Origin: Flavobacterium soyae
GTDB taxonomy: Bacteria > Bacteroidota > Bacteroidia > Flavobacteriales > Flavobacteriaceae
Assembly (NCBI RefSeq): GCF_021245985.1
Contig: NZ_JAJQXA010000001.1
Location: 372,001-436,000 of the forward strand
Direction of reading: 5' to 3'
Length of the DNA stretch: 64,000 nucleotides
The first letter of the stretch is position 1; every line of letters begins with the position of its first letter. Positions 26,647 to 35,482 of the stretch are shown piece by piece. The notes under the pieces are model-generated. The model had not been told where the DNA came from and made no database searches. It saw only the letters and a program-made list of their open reading frames with translations. Both the position numbers and the translations under genes were made by a program.

Positions 26647-28839
26647 TTAATTTCCTAACTGCAATTGGTTTTTAACCAATTCAAAATAATTTCCTTTCTG
26701 CTCCACCAGCGATGAATGTGAACCTGTTTCGATAATTTTTCCTTTTTCTAAAACCACAATCTGGTCTGCATTCATAACCGTGCTTAAGCGGTGCGCAATT
26801 ACAATTACAGTTTTGTTTTTAAAGAAAATATCCAGTTTCTGCATAATCACTTTTTCATTATTGGCATCCAAAGCTGATGTGGCTTCATCAAAAAACAATA
26901 TTTCAGGGTTTTTATAAACTGCTCTGGCAATCAATAAACGCTGTTTCTGCCCCGTACTCATTCCCGTCCCTTCGGCTCCAATTTTTGTATTATAACCAAG
27001 AGGAAGCTCGCTGATGTATTCTTTAATATTGGCTACGTCTGCTGCATAAACCAATCGCTCTTTATCAATTTTATCTGCTCCAAAAGCAATATTATTAGCT
27101 ATTGTATCGCTGAAAATATAACCTTCCTGCATTACAGCTCCAATGTTTGACCGCCAGGCTTTCTGCGAAATGTTTTTAAGCTGTGAGCTGCCAATATTGA
27201 TTTCGCCTTTTTCAGGTTCATAAAACTTAAGAAGCAGTTTCATTAAAGTTGTTTTTCCACTGCCGCTAACACCTACTATAGCCGTTACTTTATTGGCCGG
27301 AATCACGAGGTTTAAATTATCTAAAACCGGAATATCTGATCCTAAATAGCGATAGGAAAGATTTTTGATTTCGATATCACAATCATATGGAACATCATTG
27401 GTCTGATGGATTTCCTGCTGGGTTTCATCTTCTTTTTCATGAATTTCAGATAATCTTGCCAGTGATATTCTGGCATCCTGCAATTCTCTCACAAATTCGA
27501 TAAGCTGTGTTATGGGTCCGTTCAGGCTTCCTACAATCGAGCTGATTGCGAGCATCATCCCCAATGTTATTGATCCGTCGATTACTAATTTAGCAGATAG
27601 GAATATGATAAAAATATTCTTTAATTCATTTATAACCGAAGAACCGATGGTCTGGCTTTGTTCCAGAATCAATCCTTTTATTGAAACCCTGAATAATCTC
27701 GCCTGAACATATTCCCAGCCCCAGCGTTTTTGTTTTTCGGCATTGTGGAGTTTGATTTCCTGCATGCCGCTTATAAGTTCAATTACTTTTCCCTGTTCAT
27801 TAGAGACCTCAGCAAAACGTTTATAATCTAAAACTTCCCTTCGCTTTAAAAACAGCGTAATCCATCCAAAATAAAGAATACTGCCTGCAAAAAAGACCAG
27901 AAATATCTTTAAGTTAAAATAGGCCAGAACACCGCCCAGAACAAACATATTGATTACAGAAAACAATACATTTAAAGAGGATGTGGTCAGTATTTTTTCT
28001 ATCCGGCGGTGATCGTTGATACGCTGCATGATATCTCCTGTCATTCTCACATCAAAAAAGGAAATAGGCAGATTCATTAATTTAATAAAGAAATCTGAAA
28101 TTAAGGAGATATTTATTCTGGTTGAAAGATGCAGCAATATCCAGCTTCTGATAAGTTCAAGACCGGTTCTTCCGGCAAAGAGAAATAACTGCGCAAAAAG
28201 AATTAAATATATAAAATGGATGTTCTGGTTCTGTATTCCCACATCGACAATACTCTGGGTCAAAAACGGGAAAATAAGCTGCAGTAAGCTGCTCGCCAAT
28301 AAACCTATGCTTAACTGAATTAGAAATGATTTATAACGCAGTACATATTGCGATAATAATCCAAATCCTAAACCTTTATTGTCTTCTTTATCAAATTCTG
28401 ACTGAAAAAATTTTGGTGCGGCTTCTATAAGTAAAGCAATACCTTCTTTAGTGTTGTCATCGGCATTGTTTCCGATCCAGAATTTAAGGAAATCCTTTTT
28501 ATTATATTCAATTAATCCAAAAGCGGGATCAGAAATATAGTAAGTTCCCTTTTTTATTTTATAAAGTACAACGTAATGATTTTTGTTCCAATGCAGGATA
28601 CATGGCAGAGGCGCCTCTTCGAGTCTTTCTGCACTTAACTTTACACCCAGGGTCCTGAAACCAATTTTCTCGGCAGCATCACTCAAAAAAAGCAGATTGC
28701 TTCCTTCGCGAGTAGTCTCGCTGCTGTCGCGCAGTTCTTGTATATGGATTGTTTTGCCGTAATGTTTAGCGATTATCTTTAAACATGTAGGGCCGCAATC
28801 CTTAAAATCTGCTTGTTTATAATGAGTGAATTTTTTCAA
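26647..28839 (-). CDS. Peptidase C39-containing bacteriocin ABC exporter (PCAT)
   Basis: 730 residues from the TTG at 28839, giving MKKFTHYKQADFKDCGPTC, the normal start of the family; a TTG at 28872 would add 11 residues, and there is no ATG. The C39 protease has Cys15 (DCGPTC), His88 (NHYVVL) and Asp104 (SDPAFG), a full catalytic triad. Six-helix membrane domain about 160-440, then the ATPase: Walker A GVSGSGKTT, signature MSTGQKQRLL, Walker B ILFFDEATSALD. It cuts the leader from double-glycine-type precursors and exports the core peptide. A terminator and two small ORFs separate it from the VKOR gene upstream. Confidence 0.95.
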   Translation of the reverse strand: MKKFTHYKQADFKDCGPTCLKIIAKHYGKTIHIQELRDSSETTREGSNLLFLSDAAEKIGFRTLGVKLSAERLEEAPLPCILHWNKNHYVVLYKIKKGTYYISDPAFGLIEYNKKDFLKFWIGNNADDNTKEGIALLIEAAPKFFQSEFDKEDNKGLGFGLLSQYVLRYKSFLIQLSIGLLASSLLQLIFPFLTQSIVDVGIQNQNIHFIYLILFAQLFLFAGRTGLELIRSWILLHLSTRINISLISDFFIKLMNLPISFFDVRMTGDIMQRINDHRRIEKILTTSSLNVLFSVINMFVLGGVLAYFNLKIFLVFFAGSILYFGWITLFLKRREVLDYKRFAEVSNEQGKVIELISGMQEIKLHNAEKQKRWGWEYVQARLFRVSIKGLILEQSQTIGSSVINELKNIFIIFLSAKLVIDGSITLGMMLAISSIVGSLNGPITQLIEFVRELQDARISLARLSEIHEKEDETQQEIHQTNDVPYDCDIEIKNLSYRYLGSDIPVLDNLNLVIPANKVTAIVGVSGSGKTTLMKLLLKFYEPEKGEINIGSSQLKNISQKAWRSNIGAVMQEGYIFSDTIANNIAFGADKIDKERLVYAADVANIKEYISELPLGYNTKIGAEGTGMSTGQKQRLLIARAVYKNPEILFFDEATSALDANNEKVIMQKLDIFFKNKTVIVIAHRLSTVMNADQIVVLEKGKIIETGSHSSLVEQKGNYFELVKNQLQLGN

Positions 28840-28899
28840 TTTAATCTTAAATTTTTTAATTTTAATTTGCAATAAATGTATGCCGTTTTTTTATAAAAA

Positions 28900-28929
28900 A
28901 ATAGAGAGGAAAAAAATTTCCTCTCTATT
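28900..28929 (-). terminator. Strong terminator between precursor and exporter
   Basis: A 13-base perfect stem (AATAGAGAGGAAA with its inverse), four-base loop, and on the minus strand a run of seven T. It should end most transcripts of the precursor gene before the exporter, giving peptide mRNA in excess of exporter mRNA. Confidence 0.85.
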
Positions 28930-28949
28930 GAATATTTAATTATAATATT

Positions 28950-29051
28950 TTAAGTAATACCAATTTCTCTAGGAGATGGCACTTGATCAGCCCTAACCAA
29001 ATAAAACCGACCCAAGTGACCAATTATCCTGAGAATCCCGACACCAATCAT
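28950..29051 (-). CDS. Small unassigned ORF, 33 codons
   Basis: From ATG 29051: MIGVGILRIIGHLGRFYLVR followed by ADQVPSPREIGIT. The same frame is open 16 codons further up (to about 29102) without an ATG. The composition is hydrophobic and basic, and the DNA is richer in GC than its surroundings. It lies between the Cys-containing precursor and the terminator, so it would share the precursor transcript. It could be an immunity peptide, a second unmodified peptide or a remnant of a decayed gene. I recognise no family. Confidence 0.3.
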   Translation of the reverse strand: MIGVGILRIIGHLGRFYLVRADQVPSPREIGIT

Positions 29052-29229
29052 CAATGTTGGGATAATTTGCTCAATGTTCCACGATCGAGCGCCTACAAAT
29101 TAAAAAAAACATGACTAAATTTTAAAAAGGCTTTATTGTATATTACTTTAAATAATTTAAAAAATTAGAAGCAAAGACCATTTGAAAAATTCTCTGCTGG
29201 GTTCCCCCTCTAACAATAACCGTACAGTT

Positions 29230-29394
29230 TTAATTCAATTCTGAAAAAAAGTCTGTACAATCATCATAAGATATTATCGAATTTGCATCGCATTTAGATA
29301 CTGTTTCTTTGCCGGCAATAATACCAACTATAGTTTTTTGTTCACTCGCGCTTATTTCTTGCGTTCCTTCCAGGTTTAATATATTTTTTAACAT
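29230..29394 (-). CDS. Putative bacteriocin/natural-product precursor with two cysteines
   Basis: 54 residues: leader MLKNILNLEGTQEISASEQK, then TIVGIIAGKETVSKC, then DANSIISYDDCTDFFSELN. The leader has the LKxILxLxGxxxxSxxEQK shape of flavobacterial double-glycine leaders, but the expected GG after KTI is replaced by VG, with an AG four residues later. The predicted core has exactly two Cys, 13 residues apart, suited to one disulfide. It lies 42 bases after a VKOR-thioredoxin gene and upstream of a C39 exporter. Precursor status is inferred from leader shape and context. Confidence 0.75.
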   Translation of the reverse strand: MLKNILNLEGTQEISASEQKTIVGIIAGKETVSKCDANSIISYDDCTDFFSELN

Positions 29395-29436
29395 AACTGT
29401 AAATTTTAATTGTTAGATAATTTATCAAATGTCAAA

Positions 29437-30999
29437 CTAGGCTATTCTTTCTAGTACTGTTGTTTCTTTTTCTTCGACAAAATCGTTTAAAAAGTATTTC
29501 AATTCGCTTAATTCATATTCATTAGGAAACAACCTCTCATTAACAATTTTTACCGGTGTGTAATTAAAGTTGTTTTTAGAACACCACTCATATTGTTTAT
29601 TTATTTCCTGATTGATCATCATGCTGACATTGTCAACATTCCATTTTTTCAGCCATTTTTTCAAACTCATTTTTTTAATATGCCAGTCTGAAATAGCTTC
29701 AACTGTTTTTCCAGGTGTTGACCTGTTTATTGTTAAAAGTCTTTCGACAACTGCTTTATACGGATTGTCAATGTTTTCAGGATTGATGTTGAATAAAACA
29801 CTTAGATATATTTTATCGGGAAATTTTAAAACTAAATCAAAAGCTTCCTGAAATGTTTTATGACAATGAACACAACTTGGACTTATTATTACTGCCAGTT
29901 TTACAACAGCGCTTCTGTTTCCAAAATTTAATCCTCTTAAATCTTCAAATCCATTTTGATGAGAAACTTTTTTAGATAAAAAGTTTAGCAGTGAATAGTT
30001 TCTTTTGAATTTTTTAAGCTCTTTTAAAGAGTTTTCATTATTAAGTACATCTTTGGCAATTGATTTTACAACAAATGCAATTGGTATTAGAAGAACTAAA
30101 GAAAACAAAAACGGGAAAATTGTACTAAAACTAAAACTTAACGTAAATAAATCTGATGAAAACCAAATTATACTTTGTGTAAATATTAAAAAGGAAACCA
30201 TTAAACACATTACACACCATCTTTGAAGTTCGAATTTTTGAATCCAAACTGAGGATACAATAATAGGAATCGCCAATAAACTCAAAAATCCAACAAAAAT
30301 TGACGAACTAACAGGCTGTACTAATACTGAAATAAAGCTTGCACCAAAAAACAAAAGAGGTAAATCTGAAAAGCTAATCCATCTATTCTCGTAATTCTCG
30401 CTAAAACTCAAAACAGAGTTACAAGAAGAATTTGTACTTAGATTACAAAAGTTAGTAATAAGATTGTTCTTAAAACCAAGCTTTTCCTGAACGATTAAAA
30501 TACTTACGATTAATCCTAAAGCCGATGTTAGCAAAAATACAGCGCTAAAAATACTGTATGAACTATAAAAAAATGATAATCCTGCTACAAGTATAAAAGG
30601 TATAAGATATTTTAACCAATTTAGTTCAACTTTTAAATTTTCTCTTGCAACTACATTATTGGGTTCTATTGCAACAATTACCCCATTCCAGTCTAAAAGG
30701 AATTTCTCGTATGAAATTTTTTGAACTCCTTTTTTTATAGAATTAATGCGAACAAAATCTTTTGCTTTTTCAACTAAAATTAATTCTTCCTTAAAATAGG
30801 CTAGAAAGTTTGACGGTAAATCAACTATTTGTTCCTTTGGAACTCTTATGGCAGCATTCTCTATCGACAACAAATCAAATGAATCTGTTATCGCAAATAA
30901 ACTCGGATAATTAGGATGTGAAAGAAACAAGTCTTTAAACTCATTCTTTACATCCGAGTATCTGTTTATTTGAAGAAATTTTTGGATAAGTTTTAACAT
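29437..30999 (-). CDS. C39-like / VKOR / thioredoxin fusion, disulfide-forming
   Basis: 520 residues. Residues 1-115 resemble the C39 fold (FLSHPNYPSLFAITDSFDLL) but contain no Cys, so this part is not a protease and probably binds the leader. Residues about 130-330 are a vitamin K epoxide reductase membrane domain with loop cysteines in CNLSTNSSC and the active pair RWCVMC. The C-terminus (from about 355) is a thioredoxin-like domain with CVHC and a cis-Pro in YTP. VKOR-thioredoxin fusions make disulfides in exported proteins. Adjacent to a two-Cys precursor, the obvious role is to oxidise that peptide during or after export. Confidence 0.9.
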   Translation of the reverse strand: MLKLIQKFLQINRYSDVKNEFKDLFLSHPNYPSLFAITDSFDLLSIENAAIRVPKEQIVDLPSNFLAYFKEELILVEKAKDFVRINSIKKGVQKISYEKFLLDWNGVIVAIEPNNVVARENLKVELNWLKYLIPFILVAGLSFFYSSYSIFSAVFLLTSALGLIVSILIVQEKLGFKNNLITNFCNLSTNSSCNSVLSFSENYENRWISFSDLPLLFFGASFISVLVQPVSSSIFVGFLSLLAIPIIVSSVWIQKFELQRWCVMCLMVSFLIFTQSIIWFSSDLFTLSFSFSTIFPFLFSLVLLIPIAFVVKSIAKDVLNNENSLKELKKFKRNYSLLNFLSKKVSHQNGFEDLRGLNFGNRSAVVKLAVIISPSCVHCHKTFQEAFDLVLKFPDKIYLSVLFNINPENIDNPYKAVVERLLTINRSTPGKTVEAISDWHIKKMSLKKWLKKWNVDNVSMMINQEINKQYEWCSKNNFNYTPVKIVNERLFPNEYELSELKYFLNDFVEEKETTVLERIA

Positions 31000-31267
31000 C
31001 TTTAGGACCTGTTTTAAATCGAATTACAGTACAAAGATTGCAGTTTTTATTCAAAAAATATTGCTAAAAGCACACATTTTATATATTATACTACATACAA
31101 TTTATAAATTATAGCAGCTATAATACAATTACAAGTTATTGATTATCAAATATTTATTATAGAATTAGTTTTACAAAAGCGTTCAAAACCCAATTCTCGA
31201 TCAAGAGCTTTACATTTTCTTTAGTTTTGATAAATCAGTAACCGTAACATGTAAAAAGATGGCAAAT

Positions 31268-31402
31268 ATGAAATTAAAATTCGAGGATTTCCAAGGAGAA
31301 AAATTATCAAAAAATCAACAAAAAGTGGTTAGAGGAGGAGATGATCCTGTACCACCGCCGCCAGTTGATCCTGGAAAAAGAGATAATAATGGTAACGGGT
31401 AA
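31268..31402 (+). CDS. Putative GG-leader natural-product precursor, proline-rich core
   Basis: 44 residues: leader MKLKFEDFQGEKLSKNQQKV, then VRGG, then DDPVPPPPVDPGKRDNNGNG. An in-frame ATG at 31259 would add three residues. The leader fits the Bacteroidetes GG precursor style with GG at 23-24. The core is Cys-free, acidic and proline-rich. The gene is on the opposite strand from the exporter operon and converges on the TPR-AraC regulator. A -7-like TAGTTTTG is at 31222-31229 without a matching TTG. Confidence 0.75.
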   Translation: MKLKFEDFQGEKLSKNQQKVVRGGDDPVPPPPVDPGKRDNNGNG

Positions 31403-31442
31403 TTGTTTCCTTATTTAAGCTGCTAAAAGTTTTTTTTTAAAA

Positions 31443-33197
31443 CTAGATATTATTCGCAAACTGAGCTGGAGACACTCCAGTTCTTTTGCGAAATGATTTT
31501 GCAAAAGATACTGCATTTTTAAAACCCACACTTTCTGCAATAGCTTGTGTTGAATATTTTCGATACATATGATTAGTAATCATTTCATTGATTACATAAT
31601 TAATTTTTAACTCATTCGAGTATTCTCCAAATGATTTACCAAATCGTTTATTCACTACATAAGATAAATATGTAGTATTTGTTTTTATTTTTTTAGCTAC
31701 ATAAGGCAAAGTAAAATCTGCGTTAAGGTATTCCAGTTTGTTTTCAAGAGCTAATAATTTTTCTACAATTTTATTTTCTTTCGCTTCATCAATACTTAGC
31801 GTAATATTTTCTCTTTTAAGGTGAATTTCTTCCGTTTCAAGAATTTCTTCTTTTTCTTCCGGCTCAATTTCAGCATTGTTTTTCTTTTCAATGTTTGCCT
31901 TAAATTCTTCTATCAAAGCATTCATTTTTTTATGTGCCTTATTTTTATCTCTAATGTTTTTTATTAGTAAAAATACAATTCCAACAACTAATAAGACATA
32001 AAACACTTTTAATGCCTTATTAATAAGTACATCATACTGGTATTTTTCCTGAATAACTACCATTTCCTGAGTCAAATCATTCACTCCTAGTTTATAATTT
32101 ACCTCCAGAGCTTCATGATTCAGCTTTGTTTGAAAATCTTCATAGTTATCTAAGTAAACTTTAGAGTGTTTATAGGCAAGTTCAGGCTCATTCTTTAAAT
32201 TATAAATTTTTGCCTGATAATAATTTGACTTCAAAAAATCTATATTATTAGATTTTGTTATTTCTGCAAGTGAATCACATTTTTTAAAGAAAACCAGCGC
32301 TTTATCGTACTTTTTTGTAGTAAAGTATATATCTCCTAAATTATAATTGGCAACACATAATAAACCCGGCTGATTGTTTTGCTGTGAATAAAATACAATG
32401 TCATAATATGTTTTTTCAGCAGCTTTATAATCTCCTTTCCAATTGTATATATTACCTAAACTTAATTTTGCTGTGATTTTATTATCTGCAAAATTCTGCG
32501 AATAATTAATTGCCCTTTTATAATAATATTCTGCCGAATCAAGTAAGAACTTTTTGTCTGAATTTTTAATGAAGTAATTCTCGTAAGAACTTCCTAAATT
32601 AACATTGATGTTACTCTTTCTATTTAAAAAATCCTCCTTAGTAAATATTCCTTCGTTTTTATCAACAAAATCATTCAGTTGTTTTAGATTTTTTATGGCT
32701 AATTGATAATTTCCAACGGCTTCATTAATTAAAGCTATATTTCCTCTAAATTTTACAATTTGAATAACATCTCCAATTTCAACAGAAAGCTTCATCCCCT
32801 GCTGATACTTGTCGAGCGCGGCACTAAAATTACCTCTTTTCCATTCTGCCAAACCTCCATAATTATAGATATAAGACTTTAATTGTATTTTATCGCGTGA
32901 TTCCGGGACTTTTTCTAAGTATTTAAGGGCCAGAGAATATTTTTCTTTTGAAAGTTTAGTATTACCTTTTATCTGAAACAATTGAGTCATTGCTCCATTT
33001 GCAAAAGCTAAATGTTTAAAATTGTTTGATTTTGACATCTGCTTAGCGTATACAAGGGCACTATCGACATTTGCATTATAATTTAGTCGAATTTTTTCCT
33101 GCAGTATAAGATACTCCTCTTCAGTCAGTGCACTTTTCTGTTGGGCAAATGCAGTATTCAGAACAAAAAAAAGTACAAAAGAGATGATCAGCCTCAT
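31443..33197 (-). CDS. Membrane-bound TPR and AraC-type HTH regulator
   Basis: 584 residues: signal peptide (MRLIISFVLFFVLNTAFAQ), a TPR array (about 50-370) predicted outside the cytoplasm, a membrane span about 394-414 (FYVLLVVGIVFLLI), a charged linker rich in Glu/Lys, and a C-terminal AraC-type helix-turn-helix (about 485-584, ending GFKNAVSFAKSFRKRTGVSPAQF). This one-component design senses outside and binds DNA inside. It has neither kinase nor receiver domain. It sits next to the two precursor genes, so it may control peptide production in response to an extracellular signal, perhaps the peptide itself. That link is positional only. Confidence 0.9.
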   Translation of the reverse strand: MRLIISFVLFFVLNTAFAQQKSALTEEEYLILQEKIRLNYNANVDSALVYAKQMSKSNNFKHLAFANGAMTQLFQIKGNTKLSKEKYSLALKYLEKVPESRDKIQLKSYIYNYGGLAEWKRGNFSAALDKYQQGMKLSVEIGDVIQIVKFRGNIALINEAVGNYQLAIKNLKQLNDFVDKNEGIFTKEDFLNRKSNINVNLGSSYENYFIKNSDKKFLLDSAEYYYKRAINYSQNFADNKITAKLSLGNIYNWKGDYKAAEKTYYDIVFYSQQNNQPGLLCVANYNLGDIYFTTKKYDKALVFFKKCDSLAEITKSNNIDFLKSNYYQAKIYNLKNEPELAYKHSKVYLDNYEDFQTKLNHEALEVNYKLGVNDLTQEMVVIQEKYQYDVLINKALKVFYVLLVVGIVFLLIKNIRDKNKAHKKMNALIEEFKANIEKKNNAEIEPEEKEEILETEEIHLKRENITLSIDEAKENKIVEKLLALENKLEYLNADFTLPYVAKKIKTNTTYLSYVVNKRFGKSFGEYSNELKINYVINEMITNHMYRKYSTQAIAESVGFKNAVSFAKSFRKRTGVSPAQFANNI

Positions 33198-33314
33198 TCA
33201 ATTTATGTTTTTTAGAATCTCAAAATTAGTTTATAAATTATCAATAAACTAAAATTAATTTACCTAATTTGTGATTATTTTTTAACTAACATGTAAAAAT
33301 ATAACAATTTAACT

Positions 33315-33346
33315 TTGTTTTGTTATATTTTTATTGCGTAAATTTG
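33315..33346 (+). promoter_or_regulatory. Promoter of the acyl-CoA dehydrogenase gene
   Basis: TTG at 33315-33317, 21-base spacer, TAAATTTG at 33339-33346; a second TTG at 33320 would give 16. The ATG follows 22 bases later. Confidence 0.7.
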
Positions 33347-33368
33347 TTTTGAAAAATCCTAAACAAAA

Positions 33369-34550
33369 ATGAAACCAGACTTATTTCAAGCTCCAGATTA
33401 TTACAACCTTGACGATTTGTTAACAGATGAACATAAATTAGTTCGAGAATCAGCACGTGCATGGGTTAAAAGAGAAGTTTCTCCTATTATTGAAGAATAT
33501 GCTCAAAAAGCAGAATTTCCTAAGCAGATTATAAAAGGGCTTGGAGAAATTGGCGGATTCGGACCTTATATTCCTGTTGAATACGGAGGTGCCGGTTTAG
33601 ACCAAATTTCTTATGGCTTAATTATGCAGGAAATTGAAAGAGGAGACTCTGGTGTAAGATCAACTTCATCAGTACAATCTTCATTAGTAATGTATCCAAT
33701 TTGGAAATACGGAAACGAAGAACAGCGTATGAAGTATTTGCCAAAATTAGCAACTGGTGAATACATAGGATGTTTTGGTTTAACAGAACCAGATCATGGT
33801 TCTGATCCGGGAAGTATGATCACCAATTTTAAAGATATGGGAGATCATTACCTTTTAAATGGTGCAAAAATGTGGATTTCAAATGCTCCTTTTGCAGATA
33901 TTGCTGTTGTTTGGGCAAAAAATGAAGAAGGAAGAATTCACGGTTTAATTGTAGAGCGCGGTATGGAAGGTTTTACAACTCCTGAAACTCACAATAAATG
34001 GTCGCTTCGTGCCTCTTCAACCGGAGAATTAATTTTTGATAATGTAAAAGTTCCAAAAGAAAACCTGTTACCAAATAAATCTGGTTTAGGAGCTCCGCTT
34101 GGCTGTTTAGACTCAGCACGATACGGAATTGCGTGGGGAGCAATTGGTGCTGCAATGGATTGTTACGATACTGCTTTGCGTTATGCTAAAGAGAGAATTC
34201 AATTTGGAAAACCAATTGGAGGAACTCAATTACAGCAGAAAAAATTGGCCGAAATGATTACCGAAATCACAAAAGCACAATTATTAACCTGGCGTTTAGG
34301 TGTTTTGAGAAACGAAGGAAAAGCAACAACTGCTCAAATTTCGATGGCAAAACGTAATAATGTCAACATGGCAATTCAAATTGCCCGCGAAGCCAGACAA
34401 ATGTTAGGCGGAATGGGAATTACAGGAGAATACTCCATTATGCGCCATATGATGAACCTGGAAAGTGTTATAACTTATGAAGGAACTCATGATATTCATT
34501 TATTGATTACCGGAATGGATGTAACTGGAATTCCAGCATTTAAATCATAA
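33369..34550 (+). CDS. Acyl-CoA dehydrogenase, glutaryl-CoA dehydrogenase-like
   Basis: 393 residues, the normal length. The FAD-binding stretch GCFGLTEPDHGSDPGSM and the C-terminal catalytic base in YEGTHDIHLL are present; ARAWVKREVSPIIEEYAQKAEFP and RSTSSVQSSLVMYPI resemble glutaryl-CoA dehydrogenase more than short-chain enzymes. It would oxidise and decarboxylate glutaryl-CoA from lysine or tryptophan breakdown, or dehydrogenate a related acyl-CoA. Cytoplasmic. Own promoter upstream and terminator downstream, hence monocistronic. Confidence 0.9.
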   Translation: MKPDLFQAPDYYNLDDLLTDEHKLVRESARAWVKREVSPIIEEYAQKAEFPKQIIKGLGEIGGFGPYIPVEYGGAGLDQISYGLIMQEIERGDSGVRSTSSVQSSLVMYPIWKYGNEEQRMKYLPKLATGEYIGCFGLTEPDHGSDPGSMITNFKDMGDHYLLNGAKMWISNAPFADIAVVWAKNEEGRIHGLIVERGMEGFTTPETHNKWSLRASSTGELIFDNVKVPKENLLPNKSGLGAPLGCLDSARYGIAWGAIGAAMDCYDTALRYAKERIQFGKPIGGTQLQQKKLAEMITEITKAQLLTWRLGVLRNEGKATTAQISMAKRNNVNMAIQIAREARQMLGGMGITGEYSIMRHMMNLESVITYEGTHDIHLLITGMDVTGIPAFKS

Positions 34551-34581
34551 ACATCTATTAAAATATATATAAAAACAATAT

Positions 34582-34611
34582 AAAAAGCTTCTTCTAACCG
34601 AGAAGCTTTTT
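34582..34611 (+). terminator. Intrinsic terminator
   Basis: An 11-base stem AAAAAGCTTCT with AGAAGCTTTTT, eight-base loop, after the acyl-CoA dehydrogenase gene. TATATTTG immediately after (34611-34618) may be the -7 element of the next gene. Confidence 0.85.
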
Positions 34612-34635
34612 ATATTTGTCCCAAAATTTACATAA

Positions 34636-35418
34636 ATGAATATTGAAACTATAAACAATAGCATTCAACCTCAAAAAGAACAGCTTTTAAAACATTCCTT
34701 ATATAACAAAATCCAAACGATTGATGACTTACACAGCTTTGTGGAAAATCATGTTTTTGCTGTTTGGGATTTTATGTCTTTATTAAAAGCTTTACAAGCC
34801 AAACTTACTTGTACTACAACACCTTGGTTTGCAACTAAAAACCCGGAAACAAGATATTTAATAAATGAAATTGTTCTAGCCGAAGAAACTGATTTAAGTA
34901 TTGACGGAAGAAGACAAAGTCATTATGAAATGTATCTTGAAGCAATGGAAGACTGTGGTGCAGATACTACAGAGATCAATAAATTTTTAGCCGAAGTAAA
35001 TTCGCTTCACAACATTTTTGTTGCTATAAAACAAAGTTCGCTTCATCCTGAAATAAAAGCCTTTCTTGATTTTACTTTTAGAGTGATCGAAGAAGGAAAA
35101 CCACATCAAATTGCTGCAGCTTTTACCTTTGGGAGAGAAGATTTGATTCCGAGTATGTTTACCGAAATCCTGAATAATTTTCAAAAAAATCTTCCCGATA
35201 CAGATTTAAGCAAATTGCTGTATTATTTCGAAAGGCACATTGAACTTGATGCTGATGAACACGGACCAATGGCAATGCAGATGATTACGGATTTATGTGG
35301 AGATGACGCTCAAAAGTGGAAAGAAGTTGAAGAAGTTTCGATTCTTGCTTTAGAAAAACGAATTGGACTTTGGAATGCTATTGAAGAAGAAATTCTTATG
35401 AAAACAGAAATGGTTTAA
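34636..35418 (+). CDS. DUF3050 (haem-oxygenase-like fold) protein
   Basis: 260 residues matching the DUF3050 layout: HVFAVWDFMSLLKALQ near the start, NEIVLAEETDLSIDGRRQSHYEMYLEAM, then FTFGREDLIPSMF and YYFERHIELDADEHGPMAMQM. The conserved Glu and His residues lie where metal ligands sit in haem-oxygenase-like di-iron proteins. No signal peptide. The reaction is unknown to me; a metal-dependent oxidase or oxygenase is plausible by fold. Confidence 0.85.
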   Translation: MNIETINNSIQPQKEQLLKHSLYNKIQTIDDLHSFVENHVFAVWDFMSLLKALQAKLTCTTTPWFATKNPETRYLINEIVLAEETDLSIDGRRQSHYEMYLEAMEDCGADTTEINKFLAEVNSLHNIFVAIKQSSLHPEIKAFLDFTFRVIEEGKPHQIAAAFTFGREDLIPSMFTEILNNFQKNLPDTDLSKLLYYFERHIELDADEHGPMAMQMITDLCGDDAQKWKEVEEVSILALEKRIGLWNAIEEEILMKTEMV

Positions 35419-35482
35419 AAACCAAAACAGCATATTTAACGTAACTATTTGTTTAAACAAGCCAAATTAATTTAAACAAATT

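Noticed and set aside
28894..28935. CRISPR-like or attachment-site repeat near 28.9 kb
   Set aside because: It is a single simple hairpin with a T-run, fully explained as a terminator.
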